Both the position numbers and the translations under genes were made by a program. This document shows positions 33,661 to 46,460 of a stretch of 64,000 bases of DNA, one piece after another. This stretch comes from Puccinia triticina (lineage: Eukaryota; Basidiomycota; Pucciniomycetes; Pucciniales; Pucciniaceae): NCBI RefSeq assembly GCF_026914185.1, contig NC_070558.1, forward strand, positions 2,852,001 through 2,916,000, given 5' to 3'. The notes beneath the pieces are model-generated. The model saw only the letters and a program-made list of their open reading frames with translations, did no database searches and had not been told where the DNA came from. Position 1 is the first letter of the stretch. Each line of letters starts with the position of its first letter.

Positions 33661-35177
33661 GGCTTGGTTGGAAGGATTGTTCGGGGGAGGTTCGCTTGAG
33701 ACTGTAAGGCTATGGTATGTAGCTGGCGTTATCGTTGGGGCTCGTTGGGTCGTTGCAGGGCGACTGGGATTGAGGAAGAAGCCAAACAAGCGGAGGGAGG
33801 TGGACAAACATCACAAGCTTCATCATCATCGGGCTAGTCGATCTCTCGGCGATCTTCTCACCCAACAAGCCCATCAGCAACAGCACCTCGATGATATCCG
33901 AGAGTGTATCAATATGCACTTTATTTTTAATTGATCATCGTCGATACCCTTGCCGTCTGCCCCAATGCTTAGGGTCCAAAAACATATTTCAACTTTGTAT
34001 TGTAGTCTCAAAAGCACATTCTTATCATCGCCAGAGGGCGTCACTTTGCTCATGGGGGTCAGCCTCCAAGGCCGCCGCCGTTCCTAGTACTACTCCCCGA
34101 CAGATAAACGGGACATGCCATGACTTGAGCGCACGGAATCCTTCGCAGACATCACTACAAAGCCAAGCTAGCGCTTGAAACAACGGCCTTTCTCCCCCTG
34201 GGCCGAACGGCTGCAGCGTTGCGCCGACCGAGGACGCTCCGTTCGGGAGGCTTTGATTGATTGAGAGCTAGAGTAAGCCGAGAGAGTTGCTGCAGGATAT
34301 AACCCCAGGAGCCTAGCAAGGGCATTTTTATCTTCACAAGACATGCGGCCCAGATGGCTGTTCATTGGAACAAGGAGCTGATGATTCCAGTTCGTTTGTA
34401 CGTCTCAGAAGAGCAAATGGTCACTTCAAGGGTTAACCTAGAGCTACCAGAACCACAATGTACCACAATCCCCCGCAGTTTGCAGCGAAATACAACATCC
34501 ACCACAAAAATATGTATTTACGTAGATAATACCATTTCTAAGGGAATTGTCGTTTGATGCGAAAACAAACACACTTAACGGTATGCAACAGTAGTTTGGA
34601 CAAGCCGGTCTGAGCAGTGGGTTTTGTCGAGCCGATCTTGCAGTCTGGACGTGAAGCCCAGCTCCGGTCGGACAGAACCTGCCTGCAATCTGAAGGCCGG
34701 ATTTGCCATCTCAAGTTTGTCGGTTTTTGTAAGAAAATATTGCATCTGGATTCGGAAAAGGTATAGATAAATCAGGGGTAAGTGGCAGATCAAGTGCTAC
34801 TCCAATGCCATGAGTACATGCAAATCAATCTGAACATTTTGAAATTTGAAGTGAGGGGACTGTTGATCAACACACTTTTCTCTTTCTGCACTTTGTCGTA
34901 TCATAAACCTATTTTGAGGTTTCTTTGAGAATCCTAACAATGATATGAGGATTGGGTGAAGAGAAAGAAGACAAAGAAAATTAAAAAAACAATCAGAAAG
35001 AGAGAATTGGTGGCACCAGCTATGCAGTGACAAAGGGGAAGGGCATGGCCAAATGCATGCATGTATGTGTGTATATACACACCCAGTGAAAATGAGAATT
35101 GAGATTGGTAATGAAGAACCAAGAGGATTCATCCTAGAATTTCAAAAAAATTATACTGCAGTTAAAAACTTGTGCCA
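33661..35177. other. Intergenic; OAC1 promoter side, no other gene supported
   Basis: The overlapping plus-strand frame at 33,659-33,934 is discussed under rejected items. 34,060-34,260 is GC-rich without a splice-consistent frame. Confidence 0.5.
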
Positions 35178-37200
35178 TTAATTTTTCTTCACTTCTTTTC
35201 CCAGACTTGGTATCAGATGTGATACTGAACAACCCAAAATGAGAAATACAATTTTCTCAATCCATCCTGTCATCCCAGGTTCTTCTTTCATTTCTTTCAG
35301 AATTCTTCGTGAATAGTTTGATTTAATATCTGTGATATCTGAATGATGACTGGGTTGATTTTGAGCATGGAGGATGTCACTGATGAACTGAATTTTCTTT
35401 TCAAGAGATTGTAGATCAATCTCTTTTGGTTTGAAATTGGTTACAATTGGCTTATAAAAATAGTTCATGAAATGAAGAATTGCATGACCAGTTATTAATT
35501 TGGATCTTTTTTTGGGAAGGTATTTTGCAGTTGGATGGGGTGGGTTCAAGATAACTTGGATGGCATTGTTTACTAAAGAAGATATATTGTTATCCTGTGA
35601 TTCCTGCTTGTTATCCACTAACTTCCTATAAAGAGCTTCCAAATCCTTGAGAAAATCCTTATGAAAGAATTTCCTAAGCTGATCAGATTTTGAAATTTTA
35701 TTGATGGCGTGAATGAAGTCATAGACAGCCTGCTTCTGATTTTCATAAGGAAGTTCTGGATTAATTCATTGGAAAGTGATTGATATTCATCACCCAAAAA
35801 ATATGAGGAAAGAATATTCAAAAGTAAGTTCTTACTTTTTGAAAGAAAGGAGAATTTACACTCAGTGCATTCAAAAACCAAACATACCTATGATAGCTCT
35901 GTGGAGGAATCGCACTGACATGTTAGTTGTTAAAAACTCTAGTGTAGGGATAAAACAAATTTCATCTGTTTTAGACTGCTTCCATCCAATGTAGCACTGG
36001 ACCACTGAAGAAAGACTTTTAGCTTGTGAAGTGCGGATATCTTCAATGAATTTTGGTGGCATCAATTTGTGATTGATGATATAATCATGCAGCAGAAACC
36101 AGGTTTCTACCATTTCCAATTTGAACTGGGCTGTTAGTTGTTCTGGGCTGTTATACAAATAAACCTTGAATTTATTTGAAAAAAATCTCCAATTGACTTG
36201 AACCCATGGGGCTAATATAAGATCATGTTTTATTTTGGAAAGTAGCACATTTGGCAATTGAATATATTCACCTTTAGCTTCAGCTTTCTTGAAAGTCCCA
36301 TTGTGATGCCTCTTTTTTCCGGTCATATTCCCCACAATTCTTTTTCCTATTGAAATTTCTTCATTCTTATGGTACTTTTTGGTTTTTGAAAGAAGAACTG
36401 AATTTGCCATTTGTAAATTTTGAGTCTGGATTTCCTTTCCCAAATTTTTTCCAGAATTTTGAGCTTTTGGTTCTGGAACCAGAATTTTACTGCTGTGCAT
36501 TGTTTGGCCTTCTGAGCAGCGTGAGACAGAGAGAGCCTCAACTGAACCTCCATACAGCTCATATATTCTAGCTTGAGTCAGTTTTTTAAAAATCTCATCC
36601 AAATCAAGAGCAAGATCCTGACCACTAAAAGATCGAGGTCCAAATTTAACTTTAAGTTGAATTTGAACTCGAGCCCCAACAACACCTTGGGTTTGAGGTT
36701 TACATTGAACTGGTGGTTGATATTGGGCTTGAACCTTTAGTGATTTGATCCGCTTGGCAATCTGCCTTCCATCTCTTTGCATCAATTCAAGTTCCTCTGC
36801 AAAAAAAGAACAAATTTCAGCATAATGCTGTAATCAAGTGACTGGATTCTAGAAAAATCTTGTGCAGTGACAAATGTACCTTTGTTTTGCAGAATGGTGG
36901 ATCTCAATCTTGCAAGATCATCAGGTTTTGGTTCCTTTAAGTTACTATTTCCTCTAAAAATAGACTGTACATCTTGGCCAGTATGTCTCTGACTGATTGA
37001 TCCTTCCACAGGACAAGCTACCAAGTAAGAAGAAGGATAGAGTTGATTCAAGCATGGAAAAGATGTGAAATAGACAGAAAAGGAAAGAAGTACATACTAA
37101 TAGGCCTGCTTACTATTGATTCAACTGGGCTACTCAGTGCCAATTGAGTGAATCTTAAGGTATACAGAGCAAGGAAAATGAGCATCTGCAAAGAGCTCAT
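35178..37200 (-). CDS. Predicted secreted protein, 575 residues, family unknown
   Basis: Four exons join in frame: 37,200-37,098, 37,017-36,880, 36,796-35,888 and 35,755-35,178, with donors GTATGT, GTACAT and GTATGT. The first ATG gives MSSLQMLIFLALYTLRFTQL followed by ALSS-PVES: a signal peptide with probable cleavage near residue 24. No further membrane helix is obvious. The middle is basic and Gln/Lys-rich (to about residue 260); the C-terminal half is mixed helical, with NWRFFSNKFKVYLYNSPEQL and VYDFIHAINKISKSDQLRKF. Few Cys residues, so not a small Cys-rich effector type. I do not recognise the family. Conserved splice logic and codon structure argue that it is a real gene, secreted or in the secretory pathway. 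Confidence 0.72.
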
Positions 37201-38282
37201 TATATTGGTCAAGGTTGAAATACTTGCGCTAGGTGTGAGATTGTAATTTTTAACCCTATGGAAAAGATGAATATTTTCACAGAAAAATTTATGGTATGTC
37301 TCTACCAGGTAGGGTTTTAATGAGTGCGGACACCAAATATGAATGTGAGAAGTTTCTTGTTCTGAAAGACTGGTCAAACAGTGTTTATGAAGACCAAACA
37401 TCAGCAACAAAAACCTTGCTTGTCTGAGCGGGAGTCGTGAAACATTGTGTATGAACACCAAACATCAGTTGTAAAAAAGCATGGGCCCATGGGTTTAGAG
37501 CAAGTGGTGAGATCTTGCGAGGAATCTCCCTCAATTGAAATGGGGGTTTACTTGCTGCTGATTGTGAAATGTGCAGTCAAACCTCATTTGATTGGCCTTC
37601 ACATATTCTCAGAGAATGGTTTGGTTTAGTGGGAAGCTCTGCTTTGCAAGCACACCAAAAGTGATGGGGGTGGCTTCAGGTATCCTGGTGGTGTCCAACA
37701 TAGCCAGCAATTATTAAAAGTCTTGCAACACCTACATCATAAGTTTTGTTTGCAATGAAAATTATGGGGTTTCAAAGTTTGCCAGGTGCAGCTTGTGCAC
37801 TTTTGCAAGTTGGCATTCAAGCCAGATCTTGAACATGGAGTTGCAAAAGTGCATGCAAGCCAGTACTTTGCCCCGCAAACCTTCTTGAATGTTTCTCTGA
37901 AAGTTGGTGCTCAAGAAAAGCCTTGAACACCAACTTGCAAAAGTGCATGCAAGTTGGACCTGGCTAACTTTGAATTTATTAGTCCAAGTTCAAACAGGCT
38001 GAAAATTGAAGAAAGTCAATAGACCAGTAACACCTCACACTGTCGAGTGGTTTTCGCGCTTGAGCTGAATGTCTTTGGCATTCATCGTGAAAGCTCTTTC
38101 GTCATGTCCGGTGAGAACAAGACCTAACTCAGTTTTCCCCGTTCGCGTATTGAATGGTTTACATGATTGAAAAGAATGGTCTGGCTTTTTTCTATTAGAG
38201 TACTATGAGCCGGTCAACCAGAGGGTTGCACTTAGGGTTTGGGGAGTAGGGCGGGATATGTAGCAGACGTGAAATCTAGTCA
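37201..38282. other. Intergenic with a repeated CTTGCAAAAGTGCATGCAAG motif
   Basis: The motif and shorter forms occur between 37,800 and 37,950, partly palindromic (GCATGC). No gene seen. Confidence 0.55.
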
Positions 38283-39461
38283 TCAACCTAAATTTCTCCC
38301 AACTTTCCATCCTCGTTTTCGTAGTAGTCTAACAATCGGTGGGGTCATCCAAGCTACAACAATGCGAATTCAGCCCAGCCATTTGAAAATTCACACATTT
38401 TATTGATGATTGAATTTGTGGTCAAATTTTAGAAGTGTGGAATGCGATTTTTTTTTAATTATGTGGTATGTGACCCGTATTAATTCCGATGAATGTACGT
38501 GAGGGATTGAAACGCGCATGTTTGATTTAGCAATGAAGCATGAGGTCAAGGGAAGCCGATAAAAGTCAAGAAAAAAATGGCTAGAAATGAGCGAAAACAC
38601 GTACCGGTAAGTCCGATGCGAAATGGTAAGAGGATTGTCTTATGAATCGTATAAGCCACCACAGCAGTAGTCCATAGCATATTATTCTCCGTTTCAGCGC
38701 CTTGGGGGACGGGTGTAGTTGAAGGCAAGGGCGTAGAATGGGCTCGTTTCCAGTTCAATTGTTCGAGTAACCAGTCTTCCGCTTTCCTCACGTGTTCGGC
38801 GCCAACTAGGTAGATCGTTACAAATGACAACCTGAGATTATTTTTGCACCATAGTTGGATCAATTTTTTTATCATTCCTTACAAGAAGCAGACAGTTCTT
38901 GTGTTTTGTTTTGATTTGATGTGAGTGGGTTACTCACCCAAAGTCGACTCCACCGAGTACACCGTAAACAACCAGAGCAGCACTTCCATAGAGCTTCGTC
39001 AGTTGTCTGAGTTTGCCAAATAAACCAACGGGGGAGGATTGTTCTTCGTGGCTGAAGTTTGATGATTTTTGGTCTTGTTGATGAGAATGATCCTGATCAG
39101 TAAATTTACTGAAAAAACTTCTTAGGGAATAGTGGGAAGGTGCTGTTTTTGGATAATGATCGACTGAGGAATGTGTTGGGCTTGATGAAGCAGATGGTGC
39201 AGGTGATGAGGGTGATATAGGCTTGGAAAGCTTGCTCATTCGAAAGTAACGGATCGGCCGGAGGTTCGAGGGCGAACAAGGTGAACCCACTTGGTTTTCC
39301 GCTCCATCAATACGGCCTATCGTTTCCCATTTGTTGAATCGTCGGGAGCCGGCCGATGGGCTATTCGAGTATAAACGCGCGAGTGGCTTGGTGATATGCC
39401 ATTCGACTCTTCCGGTCCTGATCATCCGTCGTGCGTGTATTGGTATTCCGTGGGTGTTCAT
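38283..39461 (-). CDS. FAM210/DUF1279-like mitochondrial membrane protein
   Basis: Three exons: 39,461-38,938, 38,831-38,605 and 38,353-38,283; 273 residues. The DUF1279 core begins FGKLRQLTKLYGSAALVVY (about residue 147), runs through DFGLSFVTIYLVGAEHVRKA across intron 1 and ends AYTIHKTILLPFRIGLTAWM, then PPIVRLLRKRGWKVGRN. Two membrane segments are visible, one in each block. The first 45 or so residues are Arg/His-rich without acidic residues, a likely mitochondrial presequence; a Ser/Pro-rich linker follows. Family members (FAM210A/B in animals) sit in the mitochondrial inner membrane and affect mitochondrial translation; the role in fungi is poorly known. The ATG chosen is the first in frame. 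Donors GTGAGT and GTACGT. Confidence 0.82.
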
Positions 39462-39640
39462 GGTAGGTTGAAAGTGAAGAGTGTGGTTGACAAATGTGAA
39501 CTTGCGCTGCGAGGGTTGACCGTGACTTTCACCGCCACACCGCAGCACTTTCCGCCCTCAACAGCGAAGGAAGCACGGAGCAGACTCAAAGTCTCGAGCC
39601 CAAGGACATCCGACCAACCTCGACCTGCTACATACATTTG
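39462..39640. promoter_or_regulatory. Shared promoter between FAM210-like and NAD+ synthetase genes
   Basis: Only 179 bp separate two divergent start codons, so 5' ends and promoter elements of both genes must lie here or inside the first exons. No TATA box is evident; the sequence is GC-moderate. Confidence 0.6.
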
Positions 39641-42600
39641 ATGGCCCATCCAATCACGCAAGTCATACCATAAGACAATGGTCTACTGATATCTTGACTG
39701 ATACCTTATCTTTTTTAACCACCCTGAAATAAACAGAATCGCCACTTGTTCCCTAAACCAATGGGCTGTCAGTATATCATATCTGTGATCACCATCCAGA
39801 ACAAGTTATACAAGACAACAACGAGGTGGAACCACAAGATGACTAAACAATCTCTTTGCAACATTTTTATATTTTTTACAGCTCGACTTTGATGGCAATC
39901 ACCAGAGGATTTTACAATCGATCAAGTTGGCCAAAGAAGCCCGCGCCTCCATCAGAGTTGGGCCCGAACTTGAGATCTGGTCAGTACATTACTCTCTTGA
40001 CCTAATCGCCCTCAAAAATCTAATCTCTTGACGTATGGTTGTGTTTCTCTTTTTCGTAGTGGGTATGGTTGTTTTGACCATTTTCTAGAAGGTAAGGAGA
40101 ATGTAGATTTCCTAACAATTCAAAATGATGAATCGCGATTGATCTTTGTTTTTTTCGTTGACGGAATACTCCATAGCGGACACGGTCACGCATTGTTGGG
40201 AGGTTTTGGCAAAGCTGCTGGCATCACCAGAAACCTTAGACATACTATGCGATGTTGGAATGTTGAGTATAATGATTTTATTTTTCATCCTCGTCTAGAG
40301 GCGGCTGATTGATTCTGGATGATGTCCTCCTTTGACTTGGACCCTGATCATTAGGCCAGTAATCCACAGGGGGGTACTTTACAATTGCCGAGTGTTGTTT
40401 TACAACACCAAAATCATCTTAGTCAGGCCTAAAATGTGGATGGCCAATGACGGAAACTACAGGTTTGATACTTACATCTCTCGCTTTTTGACACAACAGC
40501 GATCATATTGATGATTCTATATTGGACGGACTTTCTCGTTTAACTTTATTAGGGAGCTGAGGTACTTTAGCTCTTGGAGGCAAGATAGAAAGATTGAACA
40601 ACTCTTACTACCTAGAGAGCTTCGATTGGTTACTGCCCAAGTAAGTCTCGTAAAGACCTCATTTTATTCGTTTCAGAAGTTATCCTTCCAGTGACGCAAG
40701 TTTGCCGGTTCAAACATCAGACCTCAGTGCCCATTGGACTCGCCATCGTCATGACAGACGATACTTCGATAGGGATAGAGACTTGTGAAGAGCTCTTCAC
40801 ACCCAATTCGTCAGTAAATATCTAATGGATCTTACCAACCAGCTTTCAATAGCTGAGAATTTGATTCAATTCAGCCCTCACATACAGTTGAGCTTAGAAG
40901 GAGTGGAAATCTTTTTGAACTCTTCTGCCTCGCATCATGAACTGCGAAAGCTACACACCAGGATTGAATTGATTGAGGAAGCCACTGAGAAGGTTTGATT
41001 TGCATTGTTTGCTGCCCTTTCGTTCTGATTGGTACTGAACTTGATATTGAAATGGAAATATATGCATCTCACAGGCAGGTGGTGTCTATGTCTATGCCAA
41101 TCAACAAGGCTGCGATGGCGATAGAATATACTACGATGGTTGCTCGTTAATATCTCTTAACGGGAAATTGATATGCCAAGGCTCCCAGTTCTCTTTGCAA
41201 GATGTCGAGGTGATCACAACAACCGTCGATCTCGAGACCGTTCGCACCCATCGGGTTGGAAGAAATAGTCGAAATCAACAGGCCGCGTCGAACAGTCCTA
41301 CCGCCAGTGGTTATGAGCGTGTTTATGTCGCGGCTGATCTCACGAGATTCCCGGCACCCGTTGCAGTCGGCCAGCCCATTCCTGCTACTTATCATACACC
41401 AGAAGAAGAAATCGCGTGAGCTGCAAGCCGATCCTCTTGATCACAGAGTAACGTAGGATTGTAGGATTCAGGCTGACAGCTTTGTTGAACGGTTCTGTTT
41501 TTCTTTGTAGACTTGGACCTGCCTGTTGGCTCTGGGATTATTTGAGGCGCAGTGGAATGAAAGGATACTTCGTTCCCCTAAGTGGCGGTATCGATAGTTG
41601 CGCGACCGCTACCATTGTCTATTCAATGTGTACATTGGTTGCAAAAGAAGCTCGACTAGGCAGTAAGCATGAACCCTTTCTGTCGACATCACTGAATCCG
41701 GTTGTTAATTATTCCACAATAGACCAACAGGTCATTGATGATGCTGTCCGAATCACCGGCGAAAAAAACGACTATGTCCCACTCGATGCACGCGAGTTCT
41801 GCAACAAAATCTTTCACACCTGCTACATGGGGACTGAGAATTCGAGCCCAGAAACTCGCAAACGAGCCAAGGATCTTGCTGAGGCAATTGGATCGTAAAG
41901 TACCAACTTCTCAACTTAGACTCGGATCACGAGCTGACTGCATTTTTTCTTTCGAAATAATCAGATATCACACTGATCTCAATATGGACGCAGTTGTTAC
42001 TTCAATCCGGACCTTATTCGCTGTGACGACCGGTAAAACCCCCCTGTTCAAGATACACGGCGGGACTCAAACTGAGAATTTAGCACTTCAGAACATCCAA
42101 GTCAGTCCCACCCTTACGATATCAAGAGCTGAACGATGAAGCCCATATTGATTTTACGTTCGTATAGGCACGATTGAGGATGCTGCTGAGCTACATGTTT
42201 GCACAGCTGTCGCCATGGGTCAGGGGCTTCAATGGTGGTCTCCTGGTCTTGGGCAGTGCGAATGTGGACGAAAGGTCAATCATTTTCCACTTCTATTGTG
42301 CAAACGTTTTCTTAGTTTTCATATCAATTTCTTACTATTCTACAGTTTACGAGGCTATATGACGAAATATGATTGTTCGAGCGCAGACATTAACCCGATT
42401 GGCGGAATCAGCAAGACTGACCTGAAGCGATTCATTGCCTACGCCCAAACCAAGTTTGATCTGCCAATACTAGAGCAGTAGGTCTCAACTTGTGTTGTTG
42501 TTCATTTGGCGAAACAGCTTACTGAAAGCTCTATGCGGCAGTTTCTTAACTGCTGTTCCAACGGCGGAATTGGAGCCAATCACGAGCGACTATGTGCAAG

Positions 42601-43209
42601 CAGATGAAGTAAGTTCCAAAACCAATATACTGAACCCAATGTTATAATTGAACAATGTATGAATCCCTTTTCCCAGGTCGACATGGGTATGACGTATGAT
42701 GAATTGTCGATTTTTGGTCGGCTGAGAAAGGTAGAGAAGTGTGGGCCGTACAGCATGTTCAGGCGGCTGGTACAAGATTGGAGCTCGTTCTTGAGCCCTA
42801 TCGAGGTGAGTTTACTTTTCACATTGATCGTGTGGTGTTGAGATGGTTTGGAATACTGATCCACAGTCCTCTCCTTAAAAAAACAGATCGCTGGAAAAGT
42901 GAAGCATTTCTTCTTTGAGTATGCAAAAAATCGACACAAAATGACCACCCTTACTCCAAGCTATCATGCTGAAACTTACTCACCTGGTCAATCTCACACC
43001 CTTTGTATTTTTAAAACGCTAGAGTCCACCCTGGTGTATCAAGCTGACTTCGTGTTTCTTCCTGATTTTACGGCCTCAAAGACGATAACCGATTTGATTT
43101 GAGACCGTTCCTCTATCCTGTGAAATTTGGCTGGCAATTCCGGAAAATTGATCAAGACGCTGAGGCGATGCCAGACGAAAGCTTGAAGCTGAAAGCCAAA
43201 GTTGAATGA
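39641..43209 (+). CDS. QNS1: Glutamine-dependent NAD+ synthetase, 19 exons
   Basis: Makes NAD+ from deamido-NAD+, ATP and glutamine, the last step of NAD synthesis. Exons: 39,641-39,657; 39,737-39,767; 39,882-39,979; 40,060-40,091; 40,177-40,261; 40,355-40,462; 40,553-40,640; 40,721-40,809; 40,875-40,992; 41,075-41,415; 41,511-41,662; 41,723-41,894; 41,965-42,100; 42,168-42,274; 42,346-42,477; 42,542-42,608; 42,677-42,805; 42,887-42,986; 43,082-43,209. This gives 709 residues (yeast about 714). The nitrilase triad is present at E45, K114 and C175 (in [22 protein letters not shown]). The synthetase domain has the ATP loop SGGIDS (360-365) and later SANVDESLRGY and [18 protein letters not shown]. 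Intron 1 uses a GC donor (AC|GCAAGT), needed to give [16 protein letters not shown]. Intron 11 (60 nt) has no stop and keeps frame, so its retention would add 20 residues. Confidence 0.94.
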
Positions 43210-43995
43210 CTTGATAATCTATCATTCGTATCTTCCGCGTGAGTGATGGCTCTCTTATTTCTCTGGATTCGGGATGACACTACTTGATTGCTTTAAACTG
43301 AAATTATGAATTATCATGCGTATCATCAAGACTATCAGCTGGGAGACATCGGCTACAATTCCATAGAAGGCTTCTTTTCGATGCTATCTGCTTGTATTAA
43401 GCTTAAAAAGCTCACAAAATCTATTATGCTGTAAGAAGTAGGAATGTAAACTTGATGGTAACATTGTAACACTGCATCATGCTTAGTAATTTTTTCAAAT
43501 ATTGCAACTACTATATAGACTTCAATCCCAACTCGCGACTAACTTATTATTCGTGTTATTCTCAAGAAGCAATTGATAGTCCTGGTACATTTTGAGTGCG
43601 AGCTGGGCAACCGCTCGCCCTACTATCGATGCATTGAGGCGGCAAGCTTGCCACTCACCTGTTTCATTGTTAACCTTACATACTGTTCATTAGTTCCGAT
43701 CGAGCGGCGCCTGGCTTCAAGACGCGCGGCAACCTGACCGTAAGCTCTCAAGTTACCAAACATTTTTATTTGAGTTGTTTGCCCTTCAATTTTTTACTTG
43801 AAGAGTAATTACTGATGAAGATATCTCCACCAAAACCCAACGGCCCAGAGTGGCAGAAGATTCACTTCGGAGTTGCTACGGTGAAGGAAATTGTTCTCCA
43901 CTCAAGCACATGGCGGTTCTCGACTCATAAAATGTAGGTGTCTTGATGGTTCATGCATCTACAACTTTGAATGGATTTCAAATGAGTTGATAGCG
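43210..43995. other. Intergenic, no gene seen
   Basis: 3' flank of QNS1 and of the possible small gene on the other strand; no supported frame. Confidence 0.5.
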
Positions 43996-43999
43996 AGGT

Positions 44000-44788
44000 C
44001 TAGACCTTCTTTGGCCCTTCACGTTCTACGGCTTTCTGATATTGGGCTTCAACTACTCGGGAGAAGTATAGAAAAAGTAAGCAAATCAGTGAATCCGCCT
44101 CTGTGGCCTTGTAACTTGATCGTGTTTTGGAAAACAGACCGGTCGTGTTGCCATATAACTTGTCCCATTCGGCCGATTCCTTCCGACGTTCATCAACTTT
44201 GCGTTTCAAATCGGGCGCAAGCTCCTAAGTACGACCATAGCAATCATCCATATTAGACAACAATGAAAACAAAATTGGTCAATAATTCGTCATCGCGTTC
44301 AATTCCAAACGCAAATTGTGGGAATTTATGTACGTCATAAAACTGGGCTGTGGGTGAAAAGTTCAATATGAAGCCGCGATCCGATCAATGCCGAGTTCTT
44401 TTGATCAATTTTTCAATCAATAAGCTTGTGTGTCGTACTGACATTCAGATGGCGTGGCAACTTTTCACAGGGAGGAACAACAAGCGTGAGGTCAATTGAT
44501 TTTATCCGATGAAAGTTTTTGGGCCAGGCGGGCCGGAAGAGGACATAGCAAACCTTGCGGATCATTCCGAAAAGTTCAATAGGTAGATTAATGATGATCC
44601 CATGTAAATACATAAAGCTCACGTTTCATGATACCCCATCCCATTCCAGTTCCTGCATGGACAAGATGAACCACGCTCAGCAAGAATATCGGTATTTTGT
44701 GACAGGGAATAAGGGCTGGGGTCATGAAATGGATCTCACCAACTATCAATAAGCCCAAGGCTCTTCCCGGCGGTAATCGTGAAGCCAT
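44000..44788 (-). CDS. Possible small membrane protein gene, incomplete model
   Basis: Fragments that look coding: exon 44,788-44,740 (MASRLPPGRALGLLIVG), exon 44,652-44,623 (TGMGWGIMK) after a CATGCAG acceptor, and an exon from 44,224 (ELAPDLKRKVDERRKESAEW, then LYGNTTGLFSKTR) that reaches EAQYQKAVEREGPKKV-stop at 44,000, perhaps after a 63-nt intron. The result would be a protein of about 100 residues with one N-terminal membrane helix and a charged tail, like small mitochondrial assembly factors. Phase between the second and third pieces does not match, so an exon is missing or a splice site is wrong. Family not recognised. Confidence 0.35.
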
Positions 44789-45075
44789 GGATACTGATAG
44801 TTTCCGTCGGTGGTTGCAAGTCGGCAGGGAGATTTCCCTGAATTCCGGGCCGTCTCATCCCGTGCGGCTGGACTGGTGGTGTCAGACGCGTGACACACCC
44901 TGTGACAGCTTTGTTGACAATCCGCACTGGGAGTCCGGGACTGGGCTCGGTGGGATCTGTTTATATTTTCAGTTTTGCATCTATTTACTTACTAGCATCA
45001 TCTTCCAGAAGACCCCACCAGTTCGCTAGGCGACTGACTAGGACAAGCGAAGAGATTATCGACCAGGAGGCTCAA

Positions 45076-46460
45076 ATGGCAATGCCTTACAACCCGTACA
45101 GCTCGTTGACAAACACAATGTTCCCCAGTATGCCTTTCCCGTTAAACGACTTGCTGTATGATGACGAGCTCGAACATTTCGCCCTTATGTACGCTCTCCT
45201 ATTCGAAGAATACGAGGAAGATGAAGGCGATGAGGACGATGAAGGTGGTGAAGAACACGGAGGCGATGAGGACGATGAGGAAGATGGAGATGAGGAGCAT
45301 GATGAGGAGTTTGACGACGAATTTGCTGAGGAATTCGAGGAGGAGGAGGATGAGAAGGCTGACTCCGACCAAGAATGCACCAAGAAGCCACTGGATCTGA
45401 CTTGGCTCTTCAAATTGCCTGACAACGAGCTCAGACAGGCCACTCGAATGTCGAAATCTAGCTTCCTCTGGATTTTCAACCAGATCAAGGATAACGCCAT
45501 TTTCCGGAGACCTGGCACACCTCAGCTTTCTATTGCCCAACAACTCGCACTAACACTCGAATTACTCGGATCCAATGGGCACGACGGATTGCCAGGTCCA
45601 CTGGCCTCCAGGTTGGGTATCAGTCGACGAGATGCTATCAAAGTTATCGTTGGCCCCGTTCAAGCAATCAACGCCCTTTCACACACATACGTGACCTGGC
45701 CGAACGAAATACGGAGACAGCTGATTTCGGATGTCATGAAGCTAGAAGGCTTCGAGGGCTGTGTAGGCTCAGTTGACGATCTAACCATCCCCTTGTCATA
45801 TCCGATGAACGACAAATCATTTCTGCATAGTCAGACGGGACGCCCAACTATGAACGCCCAGATTATCTGTGATGCTAACAAACGGATCACTGCTTTCTTC
45901 ACCGGCACGCCTGGTGAATGGAGAGGAAGCCTGACATACGAGAAATCATCGCTGCACCGAAACCCTACCAAGTTCTTTGATCCAGGTAAGAGTTGCATCA
46001 CTTTGCTTGATACCTTTCAATCGCAGCCGACCCTTTTTTCATTTCAGGCCAATATCTCATTGCCGATTCCGCCTATCGCCCGAGTAAAACTGTCATCCCA
46101 CCATCCAACGCTCCGGGTCCGAAGTCGAAAACGGATGAAGAGTTCGATTATTGCTTAGCCAAATCGCATACACGGAGTCAGAAGGCCATCGGTGCTTTGA
46201 AAGCCAGATGGGCCTCTCTAAACGAAATACGTTTCTCTCGAACTGCCAGCGCCAAACATTATATTCATTGGGTGCACTGCTGTATTGTCTTGCATAACAT
46301 GCTTAACCAGTTTGGGGACATTTGGGATGAAGTGGATGATCACCCAACCAGCCCTCAAGTCACACCGCCAACCGTTCGCAACACTCGTACTCTCGACTCG
46401 TTCCGCTTGACCGTCAAAACTAAATGCATCGAAGTCAATCGTCGGCTTGGTGTTATTTGA
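45076..46460 (+). CDS. PIF/Harbinger transposase-derived protein (DDE_Tnp_4) lacking catalytic residues
   Basis: Two exons, 45,076-45,985 and 46,048-46,460 (donor GTAAGA, acceptor TTTCAG), give an uninterrupted 440-residue protein. Residues about 43-99 are an acidic run of Glu/Asp. A helical DNA-binding-like part follows (LSIAQQLALTLELLG; LASRLGISRRDAIKVI), then the DDE_Tnp_4 fold. Of the three catalytic acids, the first is kept (D234 in GSVDDLTIPL). The second, normally in a PGSxHDS-type motif, is Gly (G284 in PGEWRGS). The third, normally in IExxFGxLK, is Gln (Q348 in SQKAIGALKARW). Frame and intron are intact although the enzyme should be dead, which suggests a host-retained (domesticated) gene rather than a decaying transposon. 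No TIRs or target duplication were found. An upstream open frame to 44,890 has no ATG. Confidence 0.78.

Noticed and set aside
33659..33934. 91-codon plus-strand frame starting on the CATG that also holds the OAC1 start codon
   Set aside because: It overlaps the OAC1 5' region on the opposite strand, lacks introns or homology, and its neat start comes from CATG being palindromic. A real antisense gene is not excluded.
45087..45543. Ser-rich and Leu-rich minus-strand frames
   Set aside because: Antisense of the Glu/Asp run of the Harbinger-derived gene.
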